Of a DNA stretch of 12,180 nucleotides, positions 1-7,587 are shown piece by piece (positions within the stretch are counted from its first letter, which is position 1; each line of letters starts with the position of its first letter). The stretch comes from Candidatus Nitrotoga sp. CP45. Lineage in GTDB: Bacteria; Bacteroidota; Bacteroidia; Flavobacteriales; Flavobacteriaceae. The notes beneath the pieces are model-generated. The model was given only the letters and a program-made list of their open reading frames with translations, ran no database searches and was not told the origin of the DNA. Position numbers and translations under genes: made by a program. Location of the stretch: contig CALQCV020000033.1 in assembly GCA_943329165.2 (NCBI GenBank), forward strand, positions 1-12,180, in the 5' to 3' direction.

Positions 1-566
1 GTTACACTTTCTGTAGAAAACTTATTAATATCAATACAATTGGGAATAATTGTAAAGTCGTGTTCCAATGAAAATAATTCTTTAGTCAAATCTGCTGTGT
101 ACTGACTAACAGAAAGTAAAGCAGTAGCATTTTGTAACGCTCGTTTTTCTCGAAATCTGTTCCAAAATTTCACAGGACGATTATCCAAATTACAAAAATA
201 AGTATCGGAACCATTAAGCCTTATAACAACCGGACATTTAGGCTTTATATTGGATGTTATGCCTGTCCAATCCGGGGCTTCAACAATGTCAATTTTTCTT
301 TGCTTGACTAGGGAATTGATTAGCTTTTCAATTTTTCTTTGAGTTAATACTCTTGAAAAGCCTTTTAGTTTTGTGTTTTTAATTCTGTAAAAGAAAATAT
401 CGTTTTCTATAAAAAATTCATCTTTGTTTTGACCATAAACTAAAATGCTGACTTCGTGTCCCGATTCTGTCAGGCCTATAGAAAGGTTCAGTATACTTGT
501 TCCTATTCCGCCTGACGAGCCCATTTTTGGATGTGGAAATTCTGATGTCAGAAACGCTATTCTCAT
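1..566 (-). CDS. Family 4 (GT-B) glycosyltransferase, 3' end cut by window edge
   Basis: My translation from the ATG at 566-564 stays open for 188 codons to the left edge, so the C-terminal half is outside the window. The N-terminus (MRIAFLTSEFPHP) and the glycine-rich loop MGSSGGIGTS at residues 15-24 are typical of GT4 glycosyltransferases, which transfer sugar from a nucleotide donor in the cytoplasm at the inner membrane. Further signatures are VEAPDW at 95-100, RLNGSD at 116-121, SVSQYTADL at 152-160 and IIPNCIDINKF at 173-183. The last is the usual end of the acceptor-binding domain, where most homologues read IPNGID. The missing part should carry the nucleotide-sugar-binding domain. 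The start lies 1 nt after the stop of the acetyltransferase gene, so the two are probably translationally coupled. Family assignment is good; donor, acceptor and linkage cannot be read. Confidence 0.9.
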   Translation of the reverse strand, partial: MRIAFLTSEFPHPKMGSSGGIGTSILNLSIGLTESGHEVSILVYGQNKDEFFIENDIFFYRIKNTKLKGFSRVLTQRKIEKLINSLVKQRKIDIVEAPDWTGITSNIKPKCPVVIRLNGSDTYFCNLDNRPVKFWNRFREKRALQNATALLSVSQYTADLTKELFSLEHDFTIIPNCIDINKFSTESV

Positions 567-567
567 A

Positions 568-1131
568 CTAATTGGAGCTATTTTGAATGTAATAAGGGGA
601 CAAATCCTTATCTATAACAGTCATTTTTGATGGCAAAATGGTTTTTCCGTCAGCAATATTTTCAGTCACTACTGCATTTGCTCCAATTGTTACATTATTG
701 CCAATCATAATATTACCAAAAACTCCGGCATTCGGACCAATAAAAACTCGGCTTCCAATAGTTGGAACTCCTTTTTTTTCTCCGTAATTGCTTACGCCAA
801 TTGTCATTCCTTGAGAAATATTACAGTTTTCCCCAATGATTGTATCTCCATGAATGACAATGTTTCCGAAATGACCAATGTAAAAACCTTTACCAATCTG
901 AGTACGATAGGAAATATCAAAGCCATATTTAACCTTTAATCTTCTGAGCCATAAAAAGAAAAAGTAAAACAACAGTCTGTTTTTTCTTCTGTAATGTTGG
1001 GTTAAACGAAAAATGGTCATGAATTTCAGACCCGGATTTGGTTGCAGATAAAAGGTAGAAAATAAAACTCCAATGGATATCTTTTGAATACCACAACGTT
1101 TAAAATCGGATAGGATATAATCTTTTAACAT
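568..1131 (-). CDS. Serine acetyltransferase-like sugar O-acetyltransferase (hexapeptide repeat)
   Basis: A 187-residue protein of the CysE/WcaB-like left-handed beta-helix acetyltransferases. Residues 1-65 are a basic, aromatic-rich helical region. From about residue 70 imperfect hexapeptide repeats begin: IGKGFYIGHFGNIVIHG (79-95), IIGENCNISQGMTIG (98-112), TIGSRVFIGPNAGVFG (124-139), MIGNNVTIGANAVV (142-155). The His in YIGHFG (residue 87) aligns by eye with the catalytic His of CysE in FIDHGMG. In family terms it moves acetyl from acetyl-CoA to a hydroxyl. In a glycan operon with other genes for an acidic sugar, the target is more likely a sugar hydroxyl than serine; that is inference. 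The ATG overlaps the stop of the upstream transferase gene by one base (TAATG), implying translational coupling. The protein looks complete. Confidence 0.88.
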   Translation of the reverse strand: MLKDYILSDFKRCGIQKISIGVLFSTFYLQPNPGLKFMTIFRLTQHYRRKNRLLFYFFFLWLRRLKVKYGFDISYRTQIGKGFYIGHFGNIVIHGDTIIGENCNISQGMTIGVSNYGEKKGVPTIGSRVFIGPNAGVFGNIMIGNNVTIGANAVVTENIADGKTILPSKMTVIDKDLSPYYIQNSSN

Positions 1132-2531
1132 TACTTTTTACAAATTTCGTCTATGGCATTCCAAATTCTTTCAGAAGCTTTTTCAGGTGGATGTTGATTA
1201 ATTTTTTCAAACCATTTTTGGGCATTTTCGACAACTTTTGCTGCGTCATTACTCAACATTTTTTCTACTATTTGTTGCATCTCATCTGGACTATTAATCC
1301 AAAATACAGAATCTTTTGATGGCATTGATCTGAAATGAATAAAGTTATAAATTTTTTTAACAGACCAATTAGGATAATCAATATTAGGGACATCATAATT
1401 TATAAAACCACATGGCTTAGCAAATGTAGCATAATCAAAAACCATTGAGGAACCCAAATTTACAACTAATTCCGAATGAAAAATGGTATTCACTTGAAGC
1501 ACCAAATCTTCTTTTGTAGGCAAAATAGAATGCCAAGAATTCCCTTTTTTCTCCCATTTTGGATTTATACTTGTTATTATAGCTTTAAATTCTGCTAAAA
1601 CTTCATCAAATCTATTGGAGAAATCAACTGGGCAACGTCTGAAAATAATTGCTAAATTCGCTCCTTTTTCGTTAAGTATTACAATCGCTTTAGCCAAATC
1701 TGCGAGATATATTGGGTCATTTGGTGATGTTGTAATATCGTCTCCTGAGTAACAAATATATTTTTTAGTAGTATCTAATTTATGATCTTTAAGAAAAGCT
1801 TCTTTTGAAACCAATAGATTCTCCTGAAAATGAGGTTCAAATTGAGTAGTGCCCGTAATTTTTATTTGCTCTTCTGAAATATGCGGATAGTAATTCAACA
1901 ATTCACTCTTCATATGTTCACTCCAGACAAAGTAAAAATCGGTTTCTAGAATTTTGGTTCCCTTTGGTAAATTATCCCATGAAAAAATGAATGTTGCCGT
2001 TGGAATTCCTAAATCCTGAGCGGCTAAAATTGGTGCAACGGCCAGCATTATTCTTTGGTTCGTGCAAAAAATCATTGCTGGTTTCTCTTTTTGCAACGTT
2101 TCGAAACAATCAAAATATAGTTTTGTTTTTCTTTCGTTTTTGGCTATTGCTGCTCTGATATTTTTTAATCCTTTTTGCGAATTATTCCATAAAATTAGAG
2201 CTTTTATCATAGCACTTTTTACTGATGCTTTGATATCTCTTCGAGACAAAGGAAAACGATAAGAATTATAAACCTTATCTTTTGATTTTTTGATACTATG
2301 AGATAATTCGATGTGGGTTTGAGCCGTTTTTAATAAATCGGTTATTGGATGCGCTTTTGCGTTTTTGATTATTACTTCCTTAATACCCAATTTTGATAAT
2401 TCAAATTGCGTATTGTTCCAAAAAGTGATATCATATTCTTTTTCTAATCCAAGTTTATGAAAGTTAGTAAAGGCAAAATTCCGCAATCCGATTCCGTCAG
2501 GAAGTAAAATAAAAACTTTTTTATTTTCCAT
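1131..2531 (-). CDS. GT-B-like glycosyl/glycerophosphotransferase (466 aa)
   Basis: A complete 466-residue protein that I read as a two-domain GT-B-fold transferase, resembling proteins annotated as UDP-glycosyltransferase or CDP-glycerol glycerophosphotransferase-like in polysaccharide clusters. The N-terminal Rossmann half begins FILLPDGIGLRNFAF (7-21) and includes MIFCTNQR (153-160) and FIFSWDNLPKGT (181-192). The second half includes KITGTTQF (224-231), YICYSGDD (258-265), IIFRRCP (295-301) and NLGSSMVFDYATFAKP (358-373). The GSS...D..T..KP pattern in this last stretch resembles the donor-binding loop of teichoic-acid-type transferases. No signal peptide or membrane segment is visible, so it should be cytoplasmic or membrane-associated. 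The start lies 1 nt after the asnB-like stop (TAA A ATG). Whether it moves a sugar, a polyol phosphate or another group cannot be decided from sequence alone. Confidence 0.8.
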   Translation of the reverse strand: MENKKVFILLPDGIGLRNFAFTNFHKLGLEKEYDITFWNNTQFELSKLGIKEVIIKNAKAHPITDLLKTAQTHIELSHSIKKSKDKVYNSYRFPLSRRDIKASVKSAMIKALILWNNSQKGLKNIRAAIAKNERKTKLYFDCFETLQKEKPAMIFCTNQRIMLAVAPILAAQDLGIPTATFIFSWDNLPKGTKILETDFYFVWSEHMKSELLNYYPHISEEQIKITGTTQFEPHFQENLLVSKEAFLKDHKLDTTKKYICYSGDDITTSPNDPIYLADLAKAIVILNEKGANLAIIFRRCPVDFSNRFDEVLAEFKAIITSINPKWEKKGNSWHSILPTKEDLVLQVNTIFHSELVVNLGSSMVFDYATFAKPCGFINYDVPNIDYPNWSVKKIYNFIHFRSMPSKDSVFWINSPDEMQQIVEKMLSNDAAKVVENAQKWFEKINQHPPEKASERIWNAIDEICKK

Positions 2532-2532
2532 T

Positions 2533-4227
2533 TTATTTTAATAATTGTGCCGCATTAATCCATTGCCAAATATGAAAACTACTATGATTGTCTCCTTTAA
2601 AAAATAAGTACAATTCAGTTTCCATCTCTTTTTTATTGAACCAGCTATTAGCATATAAAACTTCTACTTCTGCACGAACCCAATCTTTTAAATCTTCCGA
2701 AAGCCATTCTCTTTGTGGTGTTTGCAGCGGTCTTTTAGGTGCTAGAACTAAATCCTTTTCCAAAAATCGTTTTGCAATTTTGCGTAGCATCCATTTTTGA
2801 ACACCCTCCCTAATTTTAAAATCAGTTGGTCTGCTAAATACGTATTCTACCAATTCATAATCTAAAAAAGGTTCCCGTAATTCGGTTCCGTACAACATTG
2901 AAACTCTATCGTTGAATCGAAGTGCACGAGGAATTTTAGTATAAAACAAATCGCGGTATTGAAGGTTTAATAAAGGGTCATAAAATGGTTCAGGATATAC
3001 TGTTTTAGAATAATTTTTAGCAAAATCACTGTTAAGAACCTTGACTCTAAATGGTGATTTGGTTACACCTTGAATAATATTTTGAGAATTATTCGTATAA
3101 TAATCGTAACCTGCCCAGGCTTCATCTGAACCTTGACCATCGAGCAAAACCTTTACTCCTTTTTGTCTTGCCGCTTGAAATATTTTTGAATAAGCAATTG
3201 TCGGGATTCCGCCATAAGGTTCCATTTGGTGCAACGCTATTTTTAAGGAAAGTTCAGGGATTTCTTCAGCAGAAATTTGACAAACCGTAAGATGATATGG
3301 CCTGTCTTTCAACATATTTTTTACCCAAAATAACTCATCATACCTTTCATCGTTAGTTATAAACGTATAAGCTTCTACTGCAGATTTATCAATAGTTTGC
3401 TGGTCAATTAACGATAAAAGTGTACTAGAGTCTAATCCTCCGCTAAGATTAAAGCCAACAGGAACATCTGCTCTGAAACGCAAATTAATGGCTTTTAAAA
3501 GCAAATTGGTAATGTATTCTTCTTCGTTAAGAGAAAAGTTTTTTTGAAGTGTTTCAATTCGTTGCTCAAAAAAATACCATTTTTTACTTTGGAGCACCTT
3601 ATTCTTCAAAGTCAAAAAATGGCCACCAGCCAATTGCTTTATATTTTCCCAAAAAGTTTCATCGGGCATACCATAACTTCCTTCAGTAAAAAAGTTAAGC
3701 CAAACTTTTTCATCAGCAACTTTAGAAACTCCAGCAGCTAGAACAGTATTGATTTCGGACGCAAAATAAAAGTTGGAGGTATCAAAATAATAGTAAAATG
3801 GTTTAACACCAAATCGATCTCTGGCAGCAAAAAGAGTTTGCTCTTTACTATTCCAAATAGCAAAAGAAAACATCCCGTTAAATCTATTCAAACAGCCTTC
3901 TCCCCATTCTTTGTATGCATTCAACAAAACTTCAGTGTCGGATTGTGTTCTAAAAAAATACTTATTTTGAAGTTCGTTTCTTAGCTCAATGTAATTATAA
4001 ATTTCACCATTAAACACTAAAATAAAAGTTCCACAATCGCTTTTAAATGGCTGATTCGCATTCCTAGACAAATCAATAATACTTAACCGATTGTGTCCTA
4101 ATGCTATTTTATTTTCTTCGGAAAAAAAGTCCATAAAATCCGGACCACGATGTTTTTGAACATCCAACATTTGTAAAATATTGGTTGTGTTAGCATTATC
4201 ACCTACAATTCCAACTATTCCACACAT
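2533..4227 (-). CDS. asnB: AsnB-type glutamine-dependent amidotransferase (asparagine synthetase homologue)
   Basis: A complete 564-residue class II amidotransferase, close in length to E. coli AsnB. Met1 is followed by the catalytic Cys2 (MCGIVGIVG). The glutaminase domain shows HRGPD at 26-30, LGHNRLSIIDLS at 43-54, NGEIYNY at 73-79 and SDTEVLL at 96-102. The synthetase domain has the ATP PP-loop LSGGLDSS (261-268) and LLDGQGSDEAWAGYDYY (361-377), followed by VSMLYGTELREPFLDYELVEYV. Both active sites look intact. The family uses glutamine and ATP to amidate a carboxylate through an adenylated intermediate. Inside polysaccharide loci, homologues such as Pseudomonas WbpS are associated with amidation of uronic acids, so a sugar carboxylate is a plausible substrate; that is inference. 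Housekeeping asparagine synthesis remains possible. It lies 18 nt after the methyltransferase-like gene and 1 nt before the 466-residue transferase. Confidence 0.93.
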   Translation of the reverse strand: MCGIVGIVGDNANTTNILQMLDVQKHRGPDFMDFFSEENKIALGHNRLSIIDLSRNANQPFKSDCGTFILVFNGEIYNYIELRNELQNKYFFRTQSDTEVLLNAYKEWGEGCLNRFNGMFSFAIWNSKEQTLFAARDRFGVKPFYYYFDTSNFYFASEINTVLAAGVSKVADEKVWLNFFTEGSYGMPDETFWENIKQLAGGHFLTLKNKVLQSKKWYFFEQRIETLQKNFSLNEEEYITNLLLKAINLRFRADVPVGFNLSGGLDSSTLLSLIDQQTIDKSAVEAYTFITNDERYDELFWVKNMLKDRPYHLTVCQISAEEIPELSLKIALHQMEPYGGIPTIAYSKIFQAARQKGVKVLLDGQGSDEAWAGYDYYTNNSQNIIQGVTKSPFRVKVLNSDFAKNYSKTVYPEPFYDPLLNLQYRDLFYTKIPRALRFNDRVSMLYGTELREPFLDYELVEYVFSRPTDFKIREGVQKWMLRKIAKRFLEKDLVLAPKRPLQTPQREWLSEDLKDWVRAEVEVLYANSWFNKKEMETELYLFFKGDNHSSFHIWQWINAAQLLK

Positions 4228-4245
4228 ATTCTTTGTAAAAATAAA

Positions 4246-4896
4246 TTAAACCTCTTTTTTGAATGTTCTAATTTTATAATAAAGAGCAGTTCTAGCCTTA
4301 TGAAACCAGTAATTTAGTTTTTGTTTAAAAGTTGGATTAATAAAAATTAATTGTACACCTCCAGAGTAATGTGTTGCAGGAATTGGTCCATAATTAGGGT
4401 TTCTACTGTTAGAAATTACTCTAGTGTAAATTGATTTTGGAAAAATGCTTCTAATCATGTTTAATTGCGGAATTCTATCACCTTCAATAATTATTATTCC
4501 GTTAGTGGCAATCAAACTTTCAACCTCTTTGATATTCTCATCTTTCCCGTCAATTATTACAATTTCAAATTTCTTACTTGATTTAACTTCTTTGAGTTCG
4601 GCAAAAATTTGAATTTTATTATAATGTTCTTTTAGATAAATGGGCAATACTTTCAAACAAAATTCATTTGATTCTGTTCCTACATAATTTATGTTTAATT
4701 TTTTGTCACTTGACAACTTCATAGCACAAAAAGAGATACATCCAATTCCCACTCCAAGTTCTAAAATATTTTTAGCGTTATAATTCTCTATAACTTTCAG
4801 TACAGTTTTTAAAGCAAACTCAGTAGCAATATTTTGATTGCCTTCTAAATCGGAAAAATATTTATAGGTAGATACAGCAATATTTTGGTTAGACAT
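4246..4896 (-). CDS. Class I SAM-dependent methyltransferase-like protein
   Basis: A 216-residue protein with a Rossmann-like core. NILELGVGIG (43-52) is a good match to SAM-binding motif I, YVGTESN (71-77) would be the acidic end of strand 2, IVIIDG (112-117) resembles motif post-II/IV, and GIIIIEGDR (133-141) a later core strand. Residues 190-216 are basic and aromatic (KQKLNYWFHKARTALYYKIR), which could favour membrane contact. In this setting the target would be a sugar or another small group on the glycan, but nothing identifies it. The first 30 residues match no family I recognise. The gene starts 7 nt after neuA stops. Its DNA is visibly AT-richer than neuA or the asnB-like gene (one hand-counted 60-base line, 4561-4620, has 13 G+C). 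The fold call is fair; enzymatic methylation is unproven. Confidence 0.72.
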   Translation of the reverse strand: MSNQNIAVSTYKYFSDLEGNQNIATEFALKTVLKVIENYNAKNILELGVGIGCISFCAMKLSSDKKLNINYVGTESNEFCLKVLPIYLKEHYNKIQIFAELKEVKSSKKFEIVIIDGKDENIKEVESLIATNGIIIIEGDRIPQLNMIRSIFPKSIYTRVISNSRNPNYGPIPATHYSGGVQLIFINPTFKQKLNYWFHKARTALYYKIRTFKKEV

Positions 4897-4903
4897 AGTA
4901 ATA

Positions 4904-5602
4904 CTAATTTTTATAGTTTTTTAAAAGGTGTTCTGCTTTTTCCCAATCTTTCATAGAATCAATATTGACATGTAATTCGGGATTAGATTCAATATAGGCG
5001 ATAGATTTTCCATAGAGAGACTCCTTTTTGATAACTGATGTTTTGGTAATATATAGAGATCCGTCACGATGAAAAGCTTTTGGCAATTCTTGTCTTCTCG
5101 AAATTATTTTTTCTTCGCCTGTGGCAATTTTCAGTAATCCATTTTCATTTTCTTCAAAAGCCCAATGCGGATTGTACTCATTTGGAATAGGTAAAACACT
5201 CACTAAAGAATCAGCATTGCTTTCGATAAACTTTTGGATCGCTTTGTCAATAAATCCTCTTTCTCTAAACGGGCTCGTAGGTTGTAATAAACAAACGGCA
5301 TCAAAGAAAACATTTTGAGATTCAAAAAAAGCAATCGAGTGTTGAACAACTTCAAGCGAGGTTGATTTGTCTTGAGCCAAATCACTAGGTCTTATAAAAG
5401 GTGGTTTACAACCATAAATTTCAGCCGCAATAGCTATCTCTTGATCTTCTGTTGAAACTACAATTTGTGTTAACAGTTTGGATTCTTTTGCAGAATGGAT
5501 TGTATATTCAATCAAGGGAATATTTCCAAGCAATTTTATGTTCTTTCTGGGAACACCTTTAGAACCTCCACGAGCCGGAATTAATGCTAAAATTGAAATC
5601 AT
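4904..5602 (-). CDS. neuA: CMP-sialic/nonulosonic acid cytidylyltransferase
   Basis: A complete 232-residue NeuA-family enzyme. It couples CTP to a nonulosonic acid (Neu5Ac, legionaminic or a related acid) to give the CMP-activated donor. The N-terminal CTP-binding signature LIPARGGSKGVPRKNIK spans residues 7-23. VVSTEDQEIA (48-57), LLQPTSPFRERG (105-116) and FHRDGSLYIT (177-186) follow, then HVNIDSMKDWEKAE (211-224), whose D215 and D219 match the conserved metal-coordinating aspartates of the family. There is no C-terminal SGNH/esterase extension as in E. coli NeuA; the length fits the compact cytidylyltransferases of Bacteroidota and Campylobacter. It is separated from neuB and neuC by a glycosyltransferase gene, with 5- and 7-nt gaps on its sides, so the pathway genes remain cotranscribed. 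Neu5Ac versus legionaminic-type substrate cannot be settled from sequence. Confidence 0.93.
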   Translation of the reverse strand: MISILALIPARGGSKGVPRKNIKLLGNIPLIEYTIHSAKESKLLTQIVVSTEDQEIAIAAEIYGCKPPFIRPSDLAQDKSTSLEVVQHSIAFFESQNVFFDAVCLLQPTSPFRERGFIDKAIQKFIESNADSLVSVLPIPNEYNPHWAFEENENGLLKIATGEEKIISRRQELPKAFHRDGSLYITKTSVIKKESLYGKSIAYIESNPELHVNIDSMKDWEKAEHLLKNYKN

Positions 5603-5607
5603 TTATA

Positions 5608-6414
5608 TTATTTATATTGACCCTTACTATATTTGAAAGTTGCTTTGAGTATTCTTGTCGTCATTTTTATATTGGTAAACCAGTTCGTAAAAGCTATTTT
5701 AAAAGCCCAGGGAAAAGATTTAATTAAATTTAAAAAATAAAAACTCAAGCTTATTGGTTTAATTCCATCTATTTGATATTTAGAAATTACATCCCGAACT
5801 TCAGCTTTGTAATTGTTTTTTTTATTGTACAAATAATAACAAGAAACATTAGAAATAATAGTAAATCCTTTTTCAATTACATTTAACGACCAGAGTTTTT
5901 CTTCATTTGAACGTATTGCTTCATTGAACAATAGGTCTAATGCAACTGATTTTCTTATGGCAGAACAATTGGCAATTATTAAATTTTGCCAATCTTTTTT
6001 ATGTTGATAATTTTCTTTAGTTATAGACAGACTACTTTTTAAGGATTGTTCTACTTGTTTACTATTTGCAATAGGTGTACAACGAACCGCAGCTACATTT
6101 TTATCTTCAAAATAAACAATTAATTTTTCAGGGAAATCATTTGATAAAAGAATATTGTGAGAACTTAACAATAATATGATTTCATATTGACAATGTGTAA
6201 CTCCAAAATTAATGGCATAACCATAAGTGAATTGTTTATCTAATTGAATTACTTTACAACCATACTTTTGAGCAATCTCTAAAGAATTGTCAGATGAATT
6301 GTCATCAATTAAAACAATTTCATAAGGAACAGTAAAGTGTTGCTTTTTTATACTTTGTAAAGCTCTTTCTAATGCAACTCCTTCGTTTTTATTTCTTATT
6401 AGTATTGAAATCAT
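5608..6414 (-). CDS. Family 2 glycosyltransferase with SSH in place of DXD
   Basis: A 268-residue GT-A-fold glycosyltransferase. The N-terminus has the GT2 core MISILIRNKNEG and IVLIDDNSSDNS (33-44), which binds the nucleotide of the donor. YGYAINFGV (64-72) precedes the strand where GT2 enzymes normally carry a metal-binding DXD; here it reads ILLLSSH (80-86). Some GT2 subgroups I recall carry SAH at this place, so this is probably a variant motif and not a broken gene. SNEEKLWSLNVIEKGFTI (169-186) matches the region of the usual ED catalytic-base motif. The last 50 residues are basic and aromatic and may dock on the membrane. It sits between neuC (12-nt gap) and neuA (5-nt gap), which suggests, without proving, that it handles the CMP-sugar or its neighbour residue. 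Its DNA is AT-rich compared with the flanking neu genes. Confidence 0.86.
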   Translation of the reverse strand: MISILIRNKNEGVALERALQSIKKQHFTVPYEIVLIDDNSSDNSLEIAQKYGCKVIQLDKQFTYGYAINFGVTHCQYEIILLLSSHNILLSNDFPEKLIVYFEDKNVAAVRCTPIANSKQVEQSLKSSLSITKENYQHKKDWQNLIIANCSAIRKSVALDLLFNEAIRSNEEKLWSLNVIEKGFTIISNVSCYYLYNKKNNYKAEVRDVISKYQIDGIKPISLSFYFLNLIKSFPWAFKIAFTNWFTNIKMTTRILKATFKYSKGQYK

Positions 6415-6426
6415 ATTACTATTTAA

Positions 6427-7587
6427 TTAATAAGTAATTGTTTTATGAAACTGTAAAGGCAACTCTTTTAATAATTTAGATATTTTTTCACCGGCATCAC
6501 CGCCTCCGTAAACTTGAGAAGTTTCACGAGAATTTTTTTCTAAAATGTTAGTAACTGCAGCTGCAATATGGTTTTCATCATAAGAAACATCTAGAACATT
6601 TTTACCTCTGTCACGGCGATTTTGTCTTGAACCAATATTCACTGTCGGAACACCAAGATAGCTACACTCACGAATACCGACACTTGAATTTCCAACTAAA
6701 CATAACGAATTATGCAACAAGCTTAAAAAATCATCTCCTTCCATGTTTTTGAAAAAATGAACATTCTCCATTTTATATTGTTCTCTGAAAGAACGAATTC
6801 CAGCTGAAGTCCCATCCGCACCGGCATCAACATTGGGCCAAAACCAAAGCGTAGGCTTATTAATATTTTGGATAGCACGTAAAGTAGCTTCTATATGTTT
6901 TCTAGAATCTTGATATTCATTAGTTACCGGATGTTGCATCACTACAATATACCCGTACTCTAATTTAGGCTGTGAACCAACACCTCCATATTTTTCATAG
7001 GGATTGAAAGTTAGTTTGTCATTTTTAGCAACTTCCTGAGCAATATCAATAGATGGGCAACCTGTATTAAAAACCATCTGTGGATTTTCTCCTAATTGTA
7101 TTACTCTGTCTTTGGCATTTTCTGAAGCTACAAAATGATAATCCGCTAGTTTTGTTATGGCATGACGCACTTTTTCGTCGATATTTCCGGTTACCTCTCC
7201 ACCTTGAATGTGAGCCAACGGGATGTTCATGTAAGAAGCTGAAATAGCTGTAGCCATCGTTTCAAATCTATCGGCAATAGTAACCACAATATCTGGTCGT
7301 AAATTATCAAAAACTGTTGACAATTCAAGAATTCCAATTCCTGTAGTTTTGGCTGCAGCAGTGAGATTTTCTCCTTCCAAAACATTAAAAACTTTGGCCG
7401 CTATTTCGAATCCATCTTTTTCAATATAGTTTACAGCACTACCATATCTGTCAAGCAAAGCCGAAGCGGCAACAATGAGTTGCAGTTCTAACTCCGAATG
7501 CTTTTTTATAGCTGTTAAAACAGTTTTAACTCGGCTATAGGATGGTCTGGCTGTAATAACAACAGCTATTTTTCTTTTTGTACTCAT
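6427..7587 (-). CDS. neuC: UDP-N-acetylglucosamine 2-epimerase, hydrolysing (NeuC family)
   Basis: A complete 386-residue NeuC/LegG-type enzyme. The family converts UDP-GlcNAc to ManNAc plus UDP, or in the legionaminic branch releases the 2,4-diacetamido-trideoxy-mannose analogue, for use by NeuB. Motifs in order are TARPSYSRVKTVL (12-24), TIADRFETM (103-111), AHIQGGEVTGNIDEKVRHAI (125-144), VVMQHPVTNEY (215-225), VGNSSVGIRE (298-307) and VNIGSRQNRRDRG (316-328). The HxxGGExTxxxxDExxRHAITK block and the GNSSxGIRE loop are diagnostic of the hydrolysing epimerases. The N-terminus reads TARPSYSR where E. coli NeuC reads TGSRAEYG, so it falls in a different subgroup. The start overlaps the neuB stop as ATGA, giving a coupled neuB-neuC pair. 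Confidence 0.93.
   Translation of the reverse strand: MSTKRKIAVVITARPSYSRVKTVLTAIKKHSELELQLIVAASALLDRYGSAVNYIEKDGFEIAAKVFNVLEGENLTAAAKTTGIGILELSTVFDNLRPDIVVTIADRFETMATAISASYMNIPLAHIQGGEVTGNIDEKVRHAITKLADYHFVASENAKDRVIQLGENPQMVFNTGCPSIDIAQEVAKNDKLTFNPYEKYGGVGSQPKLEYGYIVVMQHPVTNEYQDSRKHIEATLRAIQNINKPTLWFWPNVDAGADGTSAGIRSFREQYKMENVHFFKNMEGDDFLSLLHNSLCLVGNSSVGIRECSYLGVPTVNIGSRQNRRDRGKNVLDVSYDENHIAAAVTNILEKNSRETSQVYGGGDAGEKISKLLKELPLQFHKTITY

Noticed and set aside
445..630. Plus-strand open frame of 61 codons (and similar ones at 2062-2262, 2588-2800, 3544-3741, 5121-5318 and 8337-8573)
   Set aside because: Each lies opposite a well-supported minus-strand gene, and its peptide resembles no family I know; they are antisense shadows.
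5203..5385. Minus-strand 60-codon frame inside neuA
   Set aside because: It overlaps the conserved neuA coding sequence in another frame and has no motif of its own.
5592..6414. Shared 11-base start (ATGATTTCAAT) of neuA and the GT2 gene, coding MISI in both
   Set aside because: The similarity ends immediately on both sides, and a beta-strand-like hydrophobic start is common in both families; chance is sufficient.
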